This document shows, piece after piece, positions 1-6,956 of a stretch of DNA of 17,492 nucleotides. The stretch is from JBAXLO01 sp037134755. Lineage in GTDB: Bacteria; Bacteroidota; Bacteroidia; Bacteroidales; JACABE01. The translations under genes and the position numbers were made by a program. The stretch spans positions 1-17,492 of the forward strand of contig JBAXLO010000083.1 in assembly GCA_037134755.1 (NCBI GenBank). The letters run 5' to 3'. A model generated the notes under the pieces. The model ran no database searches. It was not told the DNA's origin and saw only the letters and a program-made list of their open reading frames with translations. Positions within the stretch are counted from its first letter, which is position 1; each line of letters opens with the position of its first letter.

Positions 1-87
1 GCTAAGTATTCATTCAGGGCTATGCCTGTTTTCGCAAACAATTTAATGGGAGGTTATACACCATCAGTTGTATTAAGAATTAACTAA
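1..87 (+). CDS. C-terminal end of an unidentified protein (5' truncated by the window)
   Basis: Reading frame 1 is open from the first base and ends with TAA at 85-87, giving 28 residues that finish VVLRIN. The tail has alternating hydrophobic and polar residues (YTPSVVLRIN), as in the last beta strand of an outer-membrane barrel or a beta-rich secreted domain. That is only a suggestion. The protein cannot be identified from so little sequence. AATTACG heptamers start four bases after the stop, and the hairpin at 141-164 could serve as its terminator. Confidence 0.5.
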   Translation, partial: AKYSFRAMPVFANNLMGGYTPSVVLRIN

Positions 88-90
88 AAT

Positions 91-118
91 AATTACGAAT
101 TACGAATTACGAATTACG
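91..118 (+). repeat. Tandem heptamer array, AATTACG x4
   Basis: Four perfect head-to-tail copies of AATTACG begin four bases after the stop codon of the truncated gene. Related AATTA-containing heptamer arrays occur at 12186-12213, 12308-12328 and 16305-16339, so this is a recurring intergenic element and not a one-off simple repeat. Confidence 0.85.
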
Positions 119-133
119 TTGTCAATTCTTAAT

Positions 134-164
134 AAAAAAACCTTCATCAAATTAATGATGAAGG
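134..164 (-). terminator. Intrinsic terminator, stronger on the minus strand
   Basis: CCTTCATCA (141-149) and TGATGAAGG (156-164) form a perfect 9-bp stem with a 6-base loop. Read on the minus strand the stem is followed directly by seven Ts (the A run at 134-140). On the + strand the tail is TCTTTAATTT, which is weaker but may also work for the truncated gene ending at 87. It is the second of two minus-strand terminators downstream of the phosphomutase gene. Confidence 0.7.
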
Positions 165-177
165 TCTTTAATTTCCC

Positions 178-413
178 TTCCTGACAGGTTTTTCTTCCTG
201 TCAGGTATAACAGCCTTTTGGATTTATCTGTCAGGATGGGAAACCTGTCAGGAATTATAATTGCAGACAATAAGAAAAGAAAAAACCGCTAAGCCGGTAA
301 TCGGCTAAGCGGTAGGGCTTTTATACCTGACAGGACGGAAAAACCTGTCAGGAAAGATTGTTTTCCTAAATCACAATATCACCAAATCACTAAATCGCCA
401 AATACCTGACAGG
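178..413. repeat. Cluster of CCTGWCAGG inverted-repeat motifs
   Basis: CCTGACAGG occurs at 180-188, 326-334 and 405-413. Its reverse complement CCTGTCAGG occurs at 197-205, 244-252 and 344-352, and a copy lacking the first base at 228-235. The pairs 180/197 and 326/344 form perfect 9-bp stems with loops of 8 and 9 bases. The pair 228/244 is in direct orientation. Starts within a pair lie 16-18 bases apart. The motifs surround the minus-strand terminator at 280-312. Their function is unknown. Confidence 0.85.
280..312 (-). terminator. Intrinsic terminator of the sugar-nucleotide operon
   Basis: CCGCTAAGCCG (286-296) and CGGCTAAGCGG (302-312) pair over 11 positions with a single A-A (T-T on the other strand) mismatch and a 5-base loop. 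On the minus strand the GC-rich stem is followed by six Ts and then CTTTTCTT. It is the first strong terminator met by transcripts that leave the phosphomutase gene at 432. Confidence 0.75.
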
Positions 414-431
414 AAACTAATAATATATGTC

Positions 432-2171
432 TTACGAAAGATTCATAGAACTAATAATGTCTTTAATCTTTTGCTCTAGTTTTTTATTTACTACTTCAAA
501 TTCTGCTTTAGAATTTAAATGTTCTTTAACACCAAAATAAAACTTAATCTTAGGTTCAGTACCCGAAGGACGAACAGTTATCTTGCTTCCATCTGCTGTA
601 AAAAACTGCAAAACATTAGATACCGGCAAATCTATTTTCTTAGTAGTATTATTAAGAATATCTTCTTCAACACACAATTCATAATCTTTAATCAGAACAA
701 CCTTAGAGTTGTTAATTTCAACAGGTGGTTGCTTGCGATAGTTTTCCATCATCAATTGAATTTCTTCAGCACCTGATTTTCCTTTTTTAGTTATAGATAA
801 AAGATCTTCTTTATAAAAACCATATTCAGTATAAAGATCAATAAGAATATCATAAAAAGTCTTGTTATTTTCGGCAGCCCAGGCAGCCATCTCAGCAATT
901 ATGCAACAGGAAATAACTGCATCTTTGTCTCTTACAAAGTCGCCAACAAGATAACCATAGCTTTCTTCGCCACCACCAATAAAAGTTTTCTTACCTTCTA
1001 ATCTTAATATAATATCTGCAATATATTTAAAACCTGTAAGCACATCATAACTCTCAACACCATTTTTAATTGCAATATCTTTTAAGATTTCGGAAGTCAC
1101 AATAGTCTTAACAATAAACTCCTTACCTGTAATCTTACCCTTCTCATACCATTTCTTTAATAAATAATATATCAGAACCGAAGCAGTTTGATTGCCATTA
1201 AATAAAACATATTCATCTTTATCATTCTTAACAGCTATACCTACTCTATCGGCGTCAGGATCAGTAGCCATAACAAGGCTGGCATTAACTTTCTTAGCCA
1301 ATTCAATCGACATTTCCAAAGCAGCTTTCTCCTCAGGATTTGGAGATTTAATGGTAGGGAAATTGCCATCAGAAACAGCCTGCTCCTCTACAATATGTAT
1401 ATTAACAAAGCCTAATTCCTTTAATGCCCTTGGAACAAGCGTAATCCCAGTGCCATGCAAAGGAGTATATACAATACTCAAATCTTTATGCTTGATAATT
1501 AACTCAGGCGAAAGCGAAAGTGATTTAAGTTTGTCAAGATATGCACGATCAACATCTTCACCAATCAATTCAATAAGATGACTGTTGCCTGTAAACTTAA
1601 CATCATTAATACTTTTAATCTTTTGAACTTCATCAATAACATTGGTATCATGCGGGCTAATCAACTGCCCACCATCTTGCCAGTAAGCTTTATAACCGTT
1701 ATATTCTTTGGGATTGTGTGAAGCCGTGATTACAACTCCACTCTGACAACCCAAATAACGAATAGCAAACGACAACTCAGGCGTAGGACGCAGCTCACTA
1801 AACAAAAAGACTTTGATGCCATTAGCAGCCATAACTTCAGCAGTAATCTGAGCAAAATACTTACTATTGTTACGAGAATCATAAGCAATAGCCATCTTTA
1901 AATCCGACTTGCCCGGAAACATCTTAAGTATATAATTAGCCAGCCCTTGAGTTGCCATGCCAACAGTATATTTATTCATCCTGTTAGTGCCAACTCCCAT
2001 AATGCCACGCAATCCACCGGTACCAAACTCCAGGTCGCGATAAAAGGATTCGGTAAGTTCGGCAGGATCATTTTCGATAAGTTGCTTTATTTGTTGCTTG
2101 GTATCTTCATCATAATTACCATTTAACCAAGTATTGGCTTTCGCCAGAATGTTATTTTCTATTTCAATCAT
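432..2171 (-). CDS. Phosphoglucomutase/phosphomannomutase (alpha-D-phosphohexomutase)
   Basis: This cytoplasmic enzyme interconverts hexose 6-phosphate and hexose 1-phosphate, the entry step to nucleotide sugars. All four family motifs are present: the phosphoserine loop TASHNP (149-154, Ser151), the metal site DPDADR (304-309), the sugar-specificity loop GEESYGY (401-407) and the phosphate-binding RPSGTEP (534-540). The GEESYG form and the 579-residue length fit the larger bacterial PGM/PMM group. Whether glucose, mannose or both is the physiological substrate cannot be read from the sequence. The ATG at 2169-2171 lies 12 bases after the GxxExxY stop, and the gene is the last of the operon that starts with ugd. 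Feeding glucose 1-phosphate into the UDP-glucose to UDP-xylose path fits its place. A terminator follows at 280-312. Confidence 0.95.
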   Translation of the reverse strand: MIEIENNILAKANTWLNGNYDEDTKQQIKQLIENDPAELTESFYRDLEFGTGGLRGIMGVGTNRMNKYTVGMATQGLANYILKMFPGKSDLKMAIAYDSRNNSKYFAQITAEVMAANGIKVFLFSELRPTPELSFAIRYLGCQSGVVITASHNPKEYNGYKAYWQDGGQLISPHDTNVIDEVQKIKSINDVKFTGNSHLIELIGEDVDRAYLDKLKSLSLSPELIIKHKDLSIVYTPLHGTGITLVPRALKELGFVNIHIVEEQAVSDGNFPTIKSPNPEEKAALEMSIELAKKVNASLVMATDPDADRVGIAVKNDKDEYVLFNGNQTASVLIYYLLKKWYEKGKITGKEFIVKTIVTSEILKDIAIKNGVESYDVLTGFKYIADIILRLEGKKTFIGGGEESYGYLVGDFVRDKDAVISCCIIAEMAAWAAENNKTFYDILIDLYTEYGFYKEDLLSITKKGKSGAEEIQLMMENYRKQPPVEINNSKVVLIKDYELCVEEDILNNTTKKIDLPVSNVLQFFTADGSKITVRPSGTEPKIKFYFGVKEHLNSKAEFEVVNKKLEQKIKDIISSMNLS

Positions 2172-2183
2172 CTTTGTAAAGAA

Positions 2184-2570
2184 TTAAATATTATTAATGA
2201 TTTTTTTGTAACCGTCAACTAACTTAGGCTCGTTGAAGTTAAAGATAATGCCCGAGCTTTTCTTACACATCTTTAATGCAGATAAAAGATGAGCTTCGTG
2301 ATGCAAAGTTATTTTATCAGTAGCTTTTATTTCAACTATTACCTCGTTTTCTATCAAAAGATCAACTTTAATCTCAGCATCTAACTTAATATCCTTATAA
2401 TAAACTGGGAAACTACAATCTTTTTTAAAGAATATCCCCCTATTTCTTAACTCCTGAAGAAAACACAATCTATAGACAGCAGGCAGAAAGCCGGGACCTA
2501 AAGTCTTGTGTATCTCTATAGCTGATTCATAAATTAATGTATGGAGTCGGTTCTTATCTATTCTGTTCAT
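2184..2570 (-). CDS. GxxExxY family protein, PDDEXK-nuclease-like, namesake Glu replaced
   Basis: This 128-residue protein matches the GxxExxY family (PDDEXK_3-like), whose cellular role is unknown. It shows the family pattern HKTLGPG near 21-27, PVYYKD at 55-60, the nuclease-type core with Asp70 and E-x-K (Glu80, Lys82), and the late NFN segment at 111-113. The motif that names the family is altered: residues 27-33 read GFLPAVY, so Pro30 (codon CCT) stands where Glu is expected. The Asp/Glu/Lys core is kept, so catalysis may be changed but the fold is probably intact. The ATG overlaps the end of rfbD by 17 bases and the stop is 12 bases before the phosphomutase gene, so it is translated from the sugar-nucleotide mRNA. 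GxxExxY genes are often found inside polysaccharide clusters of Bacteroidota. I infer no specific substrate. Confidence 0.85.
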   Translation of the reverse strand: MNRIDKNRLHTLIYESAIEIHKTLGPGFLPAVYRLCFLQELRNRGIFFKKDCSFPVYYKDIKLDAEIKVDLLIENEVIVEIKATDKITLHHEAHLLSALKMCKKSSGIIFNFNEPKLVDGYKKIINNI

Positions 2571-3426
2571 TTATAAGTTTGAGGCAACGTTTTAAACTAT
2601 CTTTCCAATAAGGAATAGTGATATTGAATTCTTGTTTTATCTTTGTTTTATTTAAGATACTATACTGAGGACGAGTTGCAGGCAATGGATAATCTTTAGT
2701 TTCAATAGCATTAATAATACAATTTATATCGGATAGTTCTATTATCTCTTTAGCAAAATCATACCAACTTGTAACACCCTCATTTGAATAATGATAAATT
2801 GCATGAGCTCTAGTTTTGTTTAACTTAGGAATAATATCAAGTATTGCTTTTGCTAAATCGGCTGCGTAGGTTGGCGTTCCAATCTGGTCAAACACAACAT
2901 TTAATTTACCTCTTTCTTTACCATATTTTAATATAGTTTTCACAAAATTATTACCGAAAGAAGAATACAACCAAGAAGTTCTGATGATGATAGCATTACC
3001 TGCCTGATGAATGACTTCCTGTTCTCCATCTGCTTTAGTTTTCCCATACATCGAAACAGGATTAATAGAATCAGACTCTATATAAGGTTTGTAACTATGT
3101 CCATCAAAAACATAATCAGTTGAGATATGTATCAGAAAAACATTATGTTTCTTACACATCTGAGATAAATATTTTACTGCATTTACATTAATGAATCTAG
3201 CCATCACTTCATCCTGTTCGGCTTTATCAACAGCAGTATAAGCCGCACAGTTAATAACAAAATCAATTTTGTTTTCAGAAAAGAACTTATCTAATAACTG
3301 ATAATCGGTAATGTTTAATTCTTCAACATCAGTAAATATAAATTTATAATCAGGATATTGATTTGAGATAATTCTGAGATCATTCCCTAATTGCCCATTG
3401 CTTCCTGTAACTAATATATTTGGCAT
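2554..3426 (-). CDS. rfbD: dTDP-4-dehydrorhamnose reductase
   Basis: This NADPH-dependent reductase makes dTDP-L-rhamnose from dTDP-4-dehydro-L-rhamnose, the last step of the RmlABCD pathway. It is an extended SDR protein of 290 residues, the usual RmlD length. It has the Rossmann motif GSNGQLG (8-14), the typical STDYVFDG stretch (102-109) and the catalytic pair Tyr127/Lys131 in YGKTK. SWLYS near 151-155 and a late RPQYSILN-type segment also fit. The genes rmlA, rmlB and rmlC are not in the window and must lie elsewhere if the pathway is complete. The start lies 12 bases after the UXS stop and the end overlaps the GxxExxY start, so the genes are tightly coupled. A related sugar reductase of the same family is the main alternative. 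Confidence 0.9.
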   Translation of the reverse strand: MPNILVTGSNGQLGNDLRIISNQYPDYKFIFTDVEELNITDYQLLDKFFSENKIDFVINCAAYTAVDKAEQDEVMARFINVNAVKYLSQMCKKHNVFLIHISTDYVFDGHSYKPYIESDSINPVSMYGKTKADGEQEVIHQAGNAIIIRTSWLYSSFGNNFVKTILKYGKERGKLNVVFDQIGTPTYAADLAKAILDIIPKLNKTRAHAIYHYSNEGVTSWYDFAKEIIELSDINCIINAIETKDYPLPATRPQYSILNKTKIKQEFNITIPYWKDSLKRCLKLINEQNR

Positions 3427-3438
3427 GATAAGAATATT

Positions 3439-4377
3439 TTATTTTACAATAGTTCTAAAGAATTCAATAGTTTTAGTCAAGCCTTCTTCCAACTCAATTT
3501 TTGGTTCCCAATCCAGTTTACTTTTAGCTAATGAAATATTAGGTTGGCGTTGCATTGGATCATCAGAAGGTAAAGGTTCAAAAACAATCTTCGACTTTGC
3601 TCCTGTAAGTTTAATAACTTTCTCAGCAAGTTCCAACATCGTAAACTCATTAGGATTACCTATATTTACAGGACCAGTGAAATCATCACCTGTTCCCATC
3701 ATTTTAATCATACCACTAATAAGATCATCTACATATTGAAAACTTCTGGTCTGTAAACCATCACCATAAATAGTAATATCTTTATTTTGCAAAGCCTGAA
3801 CAATAAAGTTTGAAACAACTCTACCATCATTAGGATGCATCCTTGGACCATAAGTATTAAATATTCTTATGATTTTAATCTTAACATTATTCTGACGATG
3901 ATAATTTACAAACAAAGTTTCAGCACAACGTTTTCCTTCATCATAACAAGCTCTTATTCCAATAGGATTAACATGTCCCCAATAAGATTCATCCTGTGGA
4001 TGCACATTAGGATCTCCATATACTTCACTTGTTGACGCCTGCAAAATCTTTGCTCTTATTCTTTTGGCAAGACCAAGCATATTAATAGCTCCCATTACAG
4101 AAGTCTTTACAGTTTTAATAGCGTTATATTGATAATGTATAGGAGATGCAGGGCATGCAAGATTATATATTTCATCTACTTCAATGAAGAAAGGCATGGT
4201 TACATCATGTCTTATAATTTCGAAGTAAGGATTAGCTAATAAATGTACTACATTCTGTTTTTGTCCTGTAAAATAATTGTCAAGACATACAACTTCATGT
4301 CCATCATTTAATAATCTTTCGCATAAATGCGAACCCAAAAAACCTGCACCACCTGTTACTAATATTTTTTTTCTCAT
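3439..4377 (-). CDS. UDP-glucuronate decarboxylase (UDP-xylose synthase, UXS)
   Basis: This NAD-dependent extended SDR decarboxylates UDP-glucuronate to UDP-xylose. The 312 residues match the soluble bacterial UXS length, with no membrane anchor. Visible motifs are GGAGFLG (9-15), NLACPASP (72-79), STSEVYGDP (115-123), the catalytic Tyr145/Lys149 within YDEGK, and RIFNTYGPRM followed by DGRVVSNF. ACPASP and YDEGKR are characteristic of UXS and not of the 4-epimerases. Its substrate is made by Ugd, encoded just upstream, so the two genes form a complete UDP-glucose to UDP-xylose route. The 96-base gap from ugd contains a strong palindrome (4412-4452). The spacing to rfbD is 12 bases. Confidence 0.93.
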   Translation of the reverse strand: MRKKILVTGGAGFLGSHLCERLLNDGHEVVCLDNYFTGQKQNVVHLLANPYFEIIRHDVTMPFFIEVDEIYNLACPASPIHYQYNAIKTVKTSVMGAINMLGLAKRIRAKILQASTSEVYGDPNVHPQDESYWGHVNPIGIRACYDEGKRCAETLFVNYHRQNNVKIKIIRIFNTYGPRMHPNDGRVVSNFIVQALQNKDITIYGDGLQTRSFQYVDDLISGMIKMMGTGDDFTGPVNIGNPNEFTMLELAEKVIKLTGAKSKIVFEPLPSDDPMQRQPNISLAKSKLDWEPKIELEEGLTKTIEFFRTIVK

Positions 4378-4411
4378 AATGATATTGTTTCAAAAACATT
4401 TATTTATAAGA

Positions 4412-4452
4412 TTGGAATGCCTAAAATATTTAAAATACTTTAGGCATTCCAA
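4412..4452 (-). repeat. Perfect palindrome between ugd and the UXS gene
   Basis: TTGGAATGCCTAAA (4412-4425) and TTTAGGCATTCCAA (4439-4452) form a perfect 14-bp stem. After one A-C mismatch the pairing continues with TATT/AATA, leaving a tight loop. It lies inside the 96-base gap between two genes of the same operon. On the minus strand the stem is followed by TCTTATAAATAAATG, which is not a proper T run. A partial terminator, an mRNA-processing or stability hairpin, or a protein-binding site are all possible. Confidence 0.7.
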
Positions 4453-4473
4453 ACTATATGTACTCCAAACTTA

Positions 4474-5796
4474 TTATTTGGTTTTAACTCCTATACAATA
4501 ATAAGTAAAGCCTTCTTTATTTAATTCAACCTGATCAAATATATTTCTTCCATCAAAAACAACCGGTTGTTTTAATAATTTCTTAACAACGCCCCAATTA
4601 GGGAAACGGAATTCAGTCCACTCAGTAACTAATAACATTGCATCAGCATCTATTAATGTATCATAAGGATCTTTTGAGTATTCAATAGTGTCGCCTAATT
4701 TATGTTTTGCTTCTTTCATTGAAACAGGATCGTAAGCTTTAACTTTACAACCTTCTGCCAATAATTTACTAATTAAAACTAAAGCCGGTGCTTCTCTCAT
4801 ATCGTCTGTTTGAGGTTTAAAAGACAATCCCCACATTGCAATTGTTCTTCCTTTAAGATCACCTTTAAAATGATTAACTAATTTAGTAAACAATACAGAT
4901 TTCTGATCATCATTAACCTCTTCAACAGCTTTTAAAACTCTCATTGGATAACCATTTTGATCAGCTGTTTTTATCAAAGCTTTTACATCTTTTGGAAAAC
5001 ATGAACCACCATATCCAATACCTGGATAAATAAATTTATTACCAATACGAGAATCACTGCCTATACCTTTACGAACCATGTTAACATCAGCTCCCATAAT
5101 CTCACAAAGATTAGCAATGTCATTCATAAAACTAATTTTTGTAGCAAGCATTGAATTAGCAGCATACTTTGTCATTTCAGCTGAAGGTACATCCATAAAG
5201 ATTACTGGATGACCATTTAATGTAAAAGGTTTATACAACCTCTTCATTATATCTTCTGCTTTTGCAGATTCAACACCAACTACAATTCTATCAGGTTTTA
5301 AGAAATCATTGATTGCATCACCTTCTTTTAAGAACTCAGGATTAGATGCTACATCAAACTCAATCTTTTCACCTCTTTTGTCAAGTTCACCTTGAATGGC
5401 ATCTCTAACTCTTTTAGCAGTACCAACTGGAACAGTACTTTTTGTAACAATTAAAACGTGGTTCTTAATGTTTTTTCCAACTGTACGTGCTACATCTAAT
5501 ACATATTGTAAATCTGCACTACCATCTTCATCAGGTGGGGTTCCAACTGCACTGAATACAACTTCAGTATCACTTAAACACTGTGAAAGATCAGTTGAAA
5601 ATTGTAATCTTCCTTTCTTTACATTACGTTCTATCATTTCATCCAGACCGGGTTCGTAAATTGGGGAAATACCTTTCTTAAGGTTTTCAATTTTATTAAT
5701 ATCAATATCTACACATGTTACATCAATACCTACTTCGGCAAAACATGTCCCTGTAACTAAGCCAACATAACCTGTACCAACAATTGTAATTTTCAT
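4474..5796 (-). CDS. ugd: UDP-glucose 6-dehydrogenase
   Basis: This cytoplasmic enzyme oxidises UDP-glucose twice with NAD to give UDP-glucuronate. The 440-residue protein has the N-terminal Rossmann motif GTGYVG (7-12), VGTPPDEDGSAD (84-95), STVPVGT (120-126), NPEFLKEG (152-159), Lys210 and Asn214 of the central helix, and the catalytic Cys266 in GYGGSCFPKD. SFKPQTDDMREAP in the C-terminal domain is also typical. Length and motif order are normal for the family. It is the first gene of the minus-strand operon and supplies the substrate of the UXS enzyme encoded next. Upstream, TAATTTTA (minus strand, 5844-5851) resembles the Bacteroidota -7 box but lacks the final G, so the promoter is uncertain. 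Confidence 0.95.
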   Translation of the reverse strand: MKITIVGTGYVGLVTGTCFAEVGIDVTCVDIDINKIENLKKGISPIYEPGLDEMIERNVKKGRLQFSTDLSQCLSDTEVVFSAVGTPPDEDGSADLQYVLDVARTVGKNIKNHVLIVTKSTVPVGTAKRVRDAIQGELDKRGEKIEFDVASNPEFLKEGDAINDFLKPDRIVVGVESAKAEDIMKRLYKPFTLNGHPVIFMDVPSAEMTKYAANSMLATKISFMNDIANLCEIMGADVNMVRKGIGSDSRIGNKFIYPGIGYGGSCFPKDVKALIKTADQNGYPMRVLKAVEEVNDDQKSVLFTKLVNHFKGDLKGRTIAMWGLSFKPQTDDMREAPALVLISKLLAEGCKVKAYDPVSMKEAKHKLGDTIEYSKDPYDTLIDADAMLLVTEWTEFRFPNWGVVKKLLKQPVVFDGRNIFDQVELNKEGFTYYCIGVKTK

Positions 5797-5843
5797 TTTT
5801 GTATGTATTATTAGATAAAATTAAAACTAGATTTTTAAAGGTG

Positions 5844-5851
5844 TAAAATTA
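5844..5851 (-). promoter_or_regulatory. Weak candidate -7 box for ugd
   Basis: On the minus strand the sequence is TAATTTTA, five of the six fixed positions of TAnnTTTG, about 50 bases before the ugd start. No convincing TTG lies at the -33 spacing. It is listed because this 158-base gap is the only place for the promoter of the five-gene operon. Confidence 0.25.
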
Positions 5852-5954
5852 TATAAATTATCTGATAAACGTTATAAATATTACTAATTTTAAATAATAT
5901 TTTTATTTATATGACAATTCAGTTAAAAACATAAGATTTATTATTAAAATTATT

Positions 5955-6887
5955 TTAATGTGTATCAAGATTATTAAGCATATAAACCAAATGTTCGAGA
6001 GTTTTAAGGATCTCTGGCATATACTCATTAACTGCTTTCACACTTCCCGGTAAAGTATAAACAAGAGAGTTTTTCATTAATCCTGCAACTCCCCTACTCA
6101 ATAATGCATTCGGTTTTTCCTGTCCAAACTTCATTCTTATCATTTCCATTATACCCGGTATCTCTTTATCGAGCATAGGTTTTACAACATCCGGCGTGAT
6201 ATCTCTAAGCCCAATACCAGTTCCACCGGTAGTAAAAATGAAATCAACATTATCTTCTTTTGCTTCGATTAAATATTTTTTTAATTCAAATTCATCATCA
6301 GGAATAATAATAGTATTAAACTTAAGCTCTCTACCTGTCTTTTGAAAATGTTCGGTTAGAATCTCTTTAATCCTAACACCACTCCTATCTTCATATTCTC
6401 CTGAACTTGCTCTATCACTTAATGTAATAATGGTTGTGTTAAATACTTTGGGATAATATTTAAGGATATCATTTGCTTTTAAGTTACCGCCTTTAATTAC
6501 TCTGGCAAAGATACCTTCCTTTGGCATAACACAATTACCTACTTCACGATAGATTGCACAAGAATCACCGTGACAATGTTTACCTATTTGAGTTATTTGA
6601 AGTTCTACTGTATCATTCTTTAAGATATCCAAAGGTTTAGTTTTAAATAATTCTATTCCTTCAGAAGTTATATTTTCAGCGAATTCACCAAACTCTAACT
6701 TTCTTCCGGCTTGTTGCTCAAATTTAGTAATACTTTCTATTCCTAGAAGACTTACCTGCCGATGCCATTTACCTGCATGAGCATCATTATTAACGCCTTT
6801 TTCGTTTAATTCAATAAAATCAACCGGTGATTTAATCGTTCCTTTCTTTTCGGATATGTTAACTGAGATTACTTTAAGTGTTTTCAT
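5955..6887 (-). CDS. MOSC domain fused to a MogA/MoaB-type molybdopterin adenylyltransferase domain
   Basis: This is a two-domain molybdenum-cofactor protein of 310 residues. Residues 1-145 form a MOSC domain, a beta-rich fold tied to sulfur or metal handling at the cofactor, with Cys105 and Cys110 in GKHCHGDSC and Cys119 nearby. Residues 149-300 form a MogA/MoaB-like domain: ITLSDRASSG (154-163), TTGGTGIGLRD (219-229), TPD (231-233), SRG (264-266) and LPGS (279-282), the molybdopterin-binding set. MogA-type domains adenylylate molybdopterin before metal insertion. No other moa, moe or molybdoenzyme gene is in the window, so the partners lie elsewhere. A good promoter sits directly upstream (6907-6934), which makes it a separate transcription unit from the gene at 6957. 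Confidence 0.9.
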   Translation of the reverse strand: MKTLKVISVNISEKKGTIKSPVDFIELNEKGVNNDAHAGKWHRQVSLLGIESITKFEQQAGRKLEFGEFAENITSEGIELFKTKPLDILKNDTVELQITQIGKHCHGDSCAIYREVGNCVMPKEGIFARVIKGGNLKANDILKYYPKVFNTTIITLSDRASSGEYEDRSGVRIKEILTEHFQKTGRELKFNTIIIPDDEFELKKYLIEAKEDNVDFIFTTGGTGIGLRDITPDVVKPMLDKEIPGIMEMIRMKFGQEKPNALLSRGVAGLMKNSLVYTLPGSVKAVNEYMPEILKTLEHLVYMLNNLDTH

Positions 6888-6906
6888 AGTATAAGATTCA
6901 ATAGTG

Positions 6907-6934
6907 CAAAGATAGTAAATTATATGTTTCGCAA
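6907..6934 (-). promoter_or_regulatory. Bacteroidota-type promoter of the MOSC-MogA gene
   Basis: On the minus strand TATCTTTG (6914 down to 6907) is an exact TAnnTTTG -7 box. A TTG (6934-6932) lies 17 bases upstream of it as the -33 element. The start of transcription would fall near 6900, giving a short leader of roughly 13 bases before the ATG at 6887. This is the best complete promoter in the window. Confidence 0.65.
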
Positions 6935-6956
6935 TTCGTATATTCGTAACTTCTTT

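Larger units (their letters stand above)
88..431. other. Intergenic region rich in short repeats and terminators
   Basis: No gene is visible in these 344 bases. They hold a tandem AATTACG array (91-118), a hairpin that terminates mainly on the minus strand (134-164), seven CCTGWCAGG-type motifs (180-413) and a second minus-strand terminator (280-312). The region separates the 3' end of a + strand gene from the 3' end of the minus-strand sugar-nucleotide operon, so it is a convergent spacer with no promoter function expected. Confidence 0.7.

Noticed and set aside
91..413. CRISPR array
   Set aside because: The repeats are only 7-9 bases long, occur in both orientations and lack regular unique spacers of about 30 bases; no cas genes are nearby.
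1192..1581. Open frame of 129 codons on the + strand
   Set aside because: It lies wholly antisense within the phosphomutase gene, whose catalytic motifs are intact in the other strand; the translated product is low in family features.
2184..2570. Defence nuclease in a restriction or anti-phage system
   Set aside because: A PDDEXK-like core alone is not enough. The gene is coupled to sugar-nucleotide genes and has no methylase, ATPase or toxin partner.
3398..3739. Open frame of 113 codons on the + strand
   Set aside because: Antisense to the rfbD start and the UXS 3' end, both clear enzymes; no promoter or family signal.
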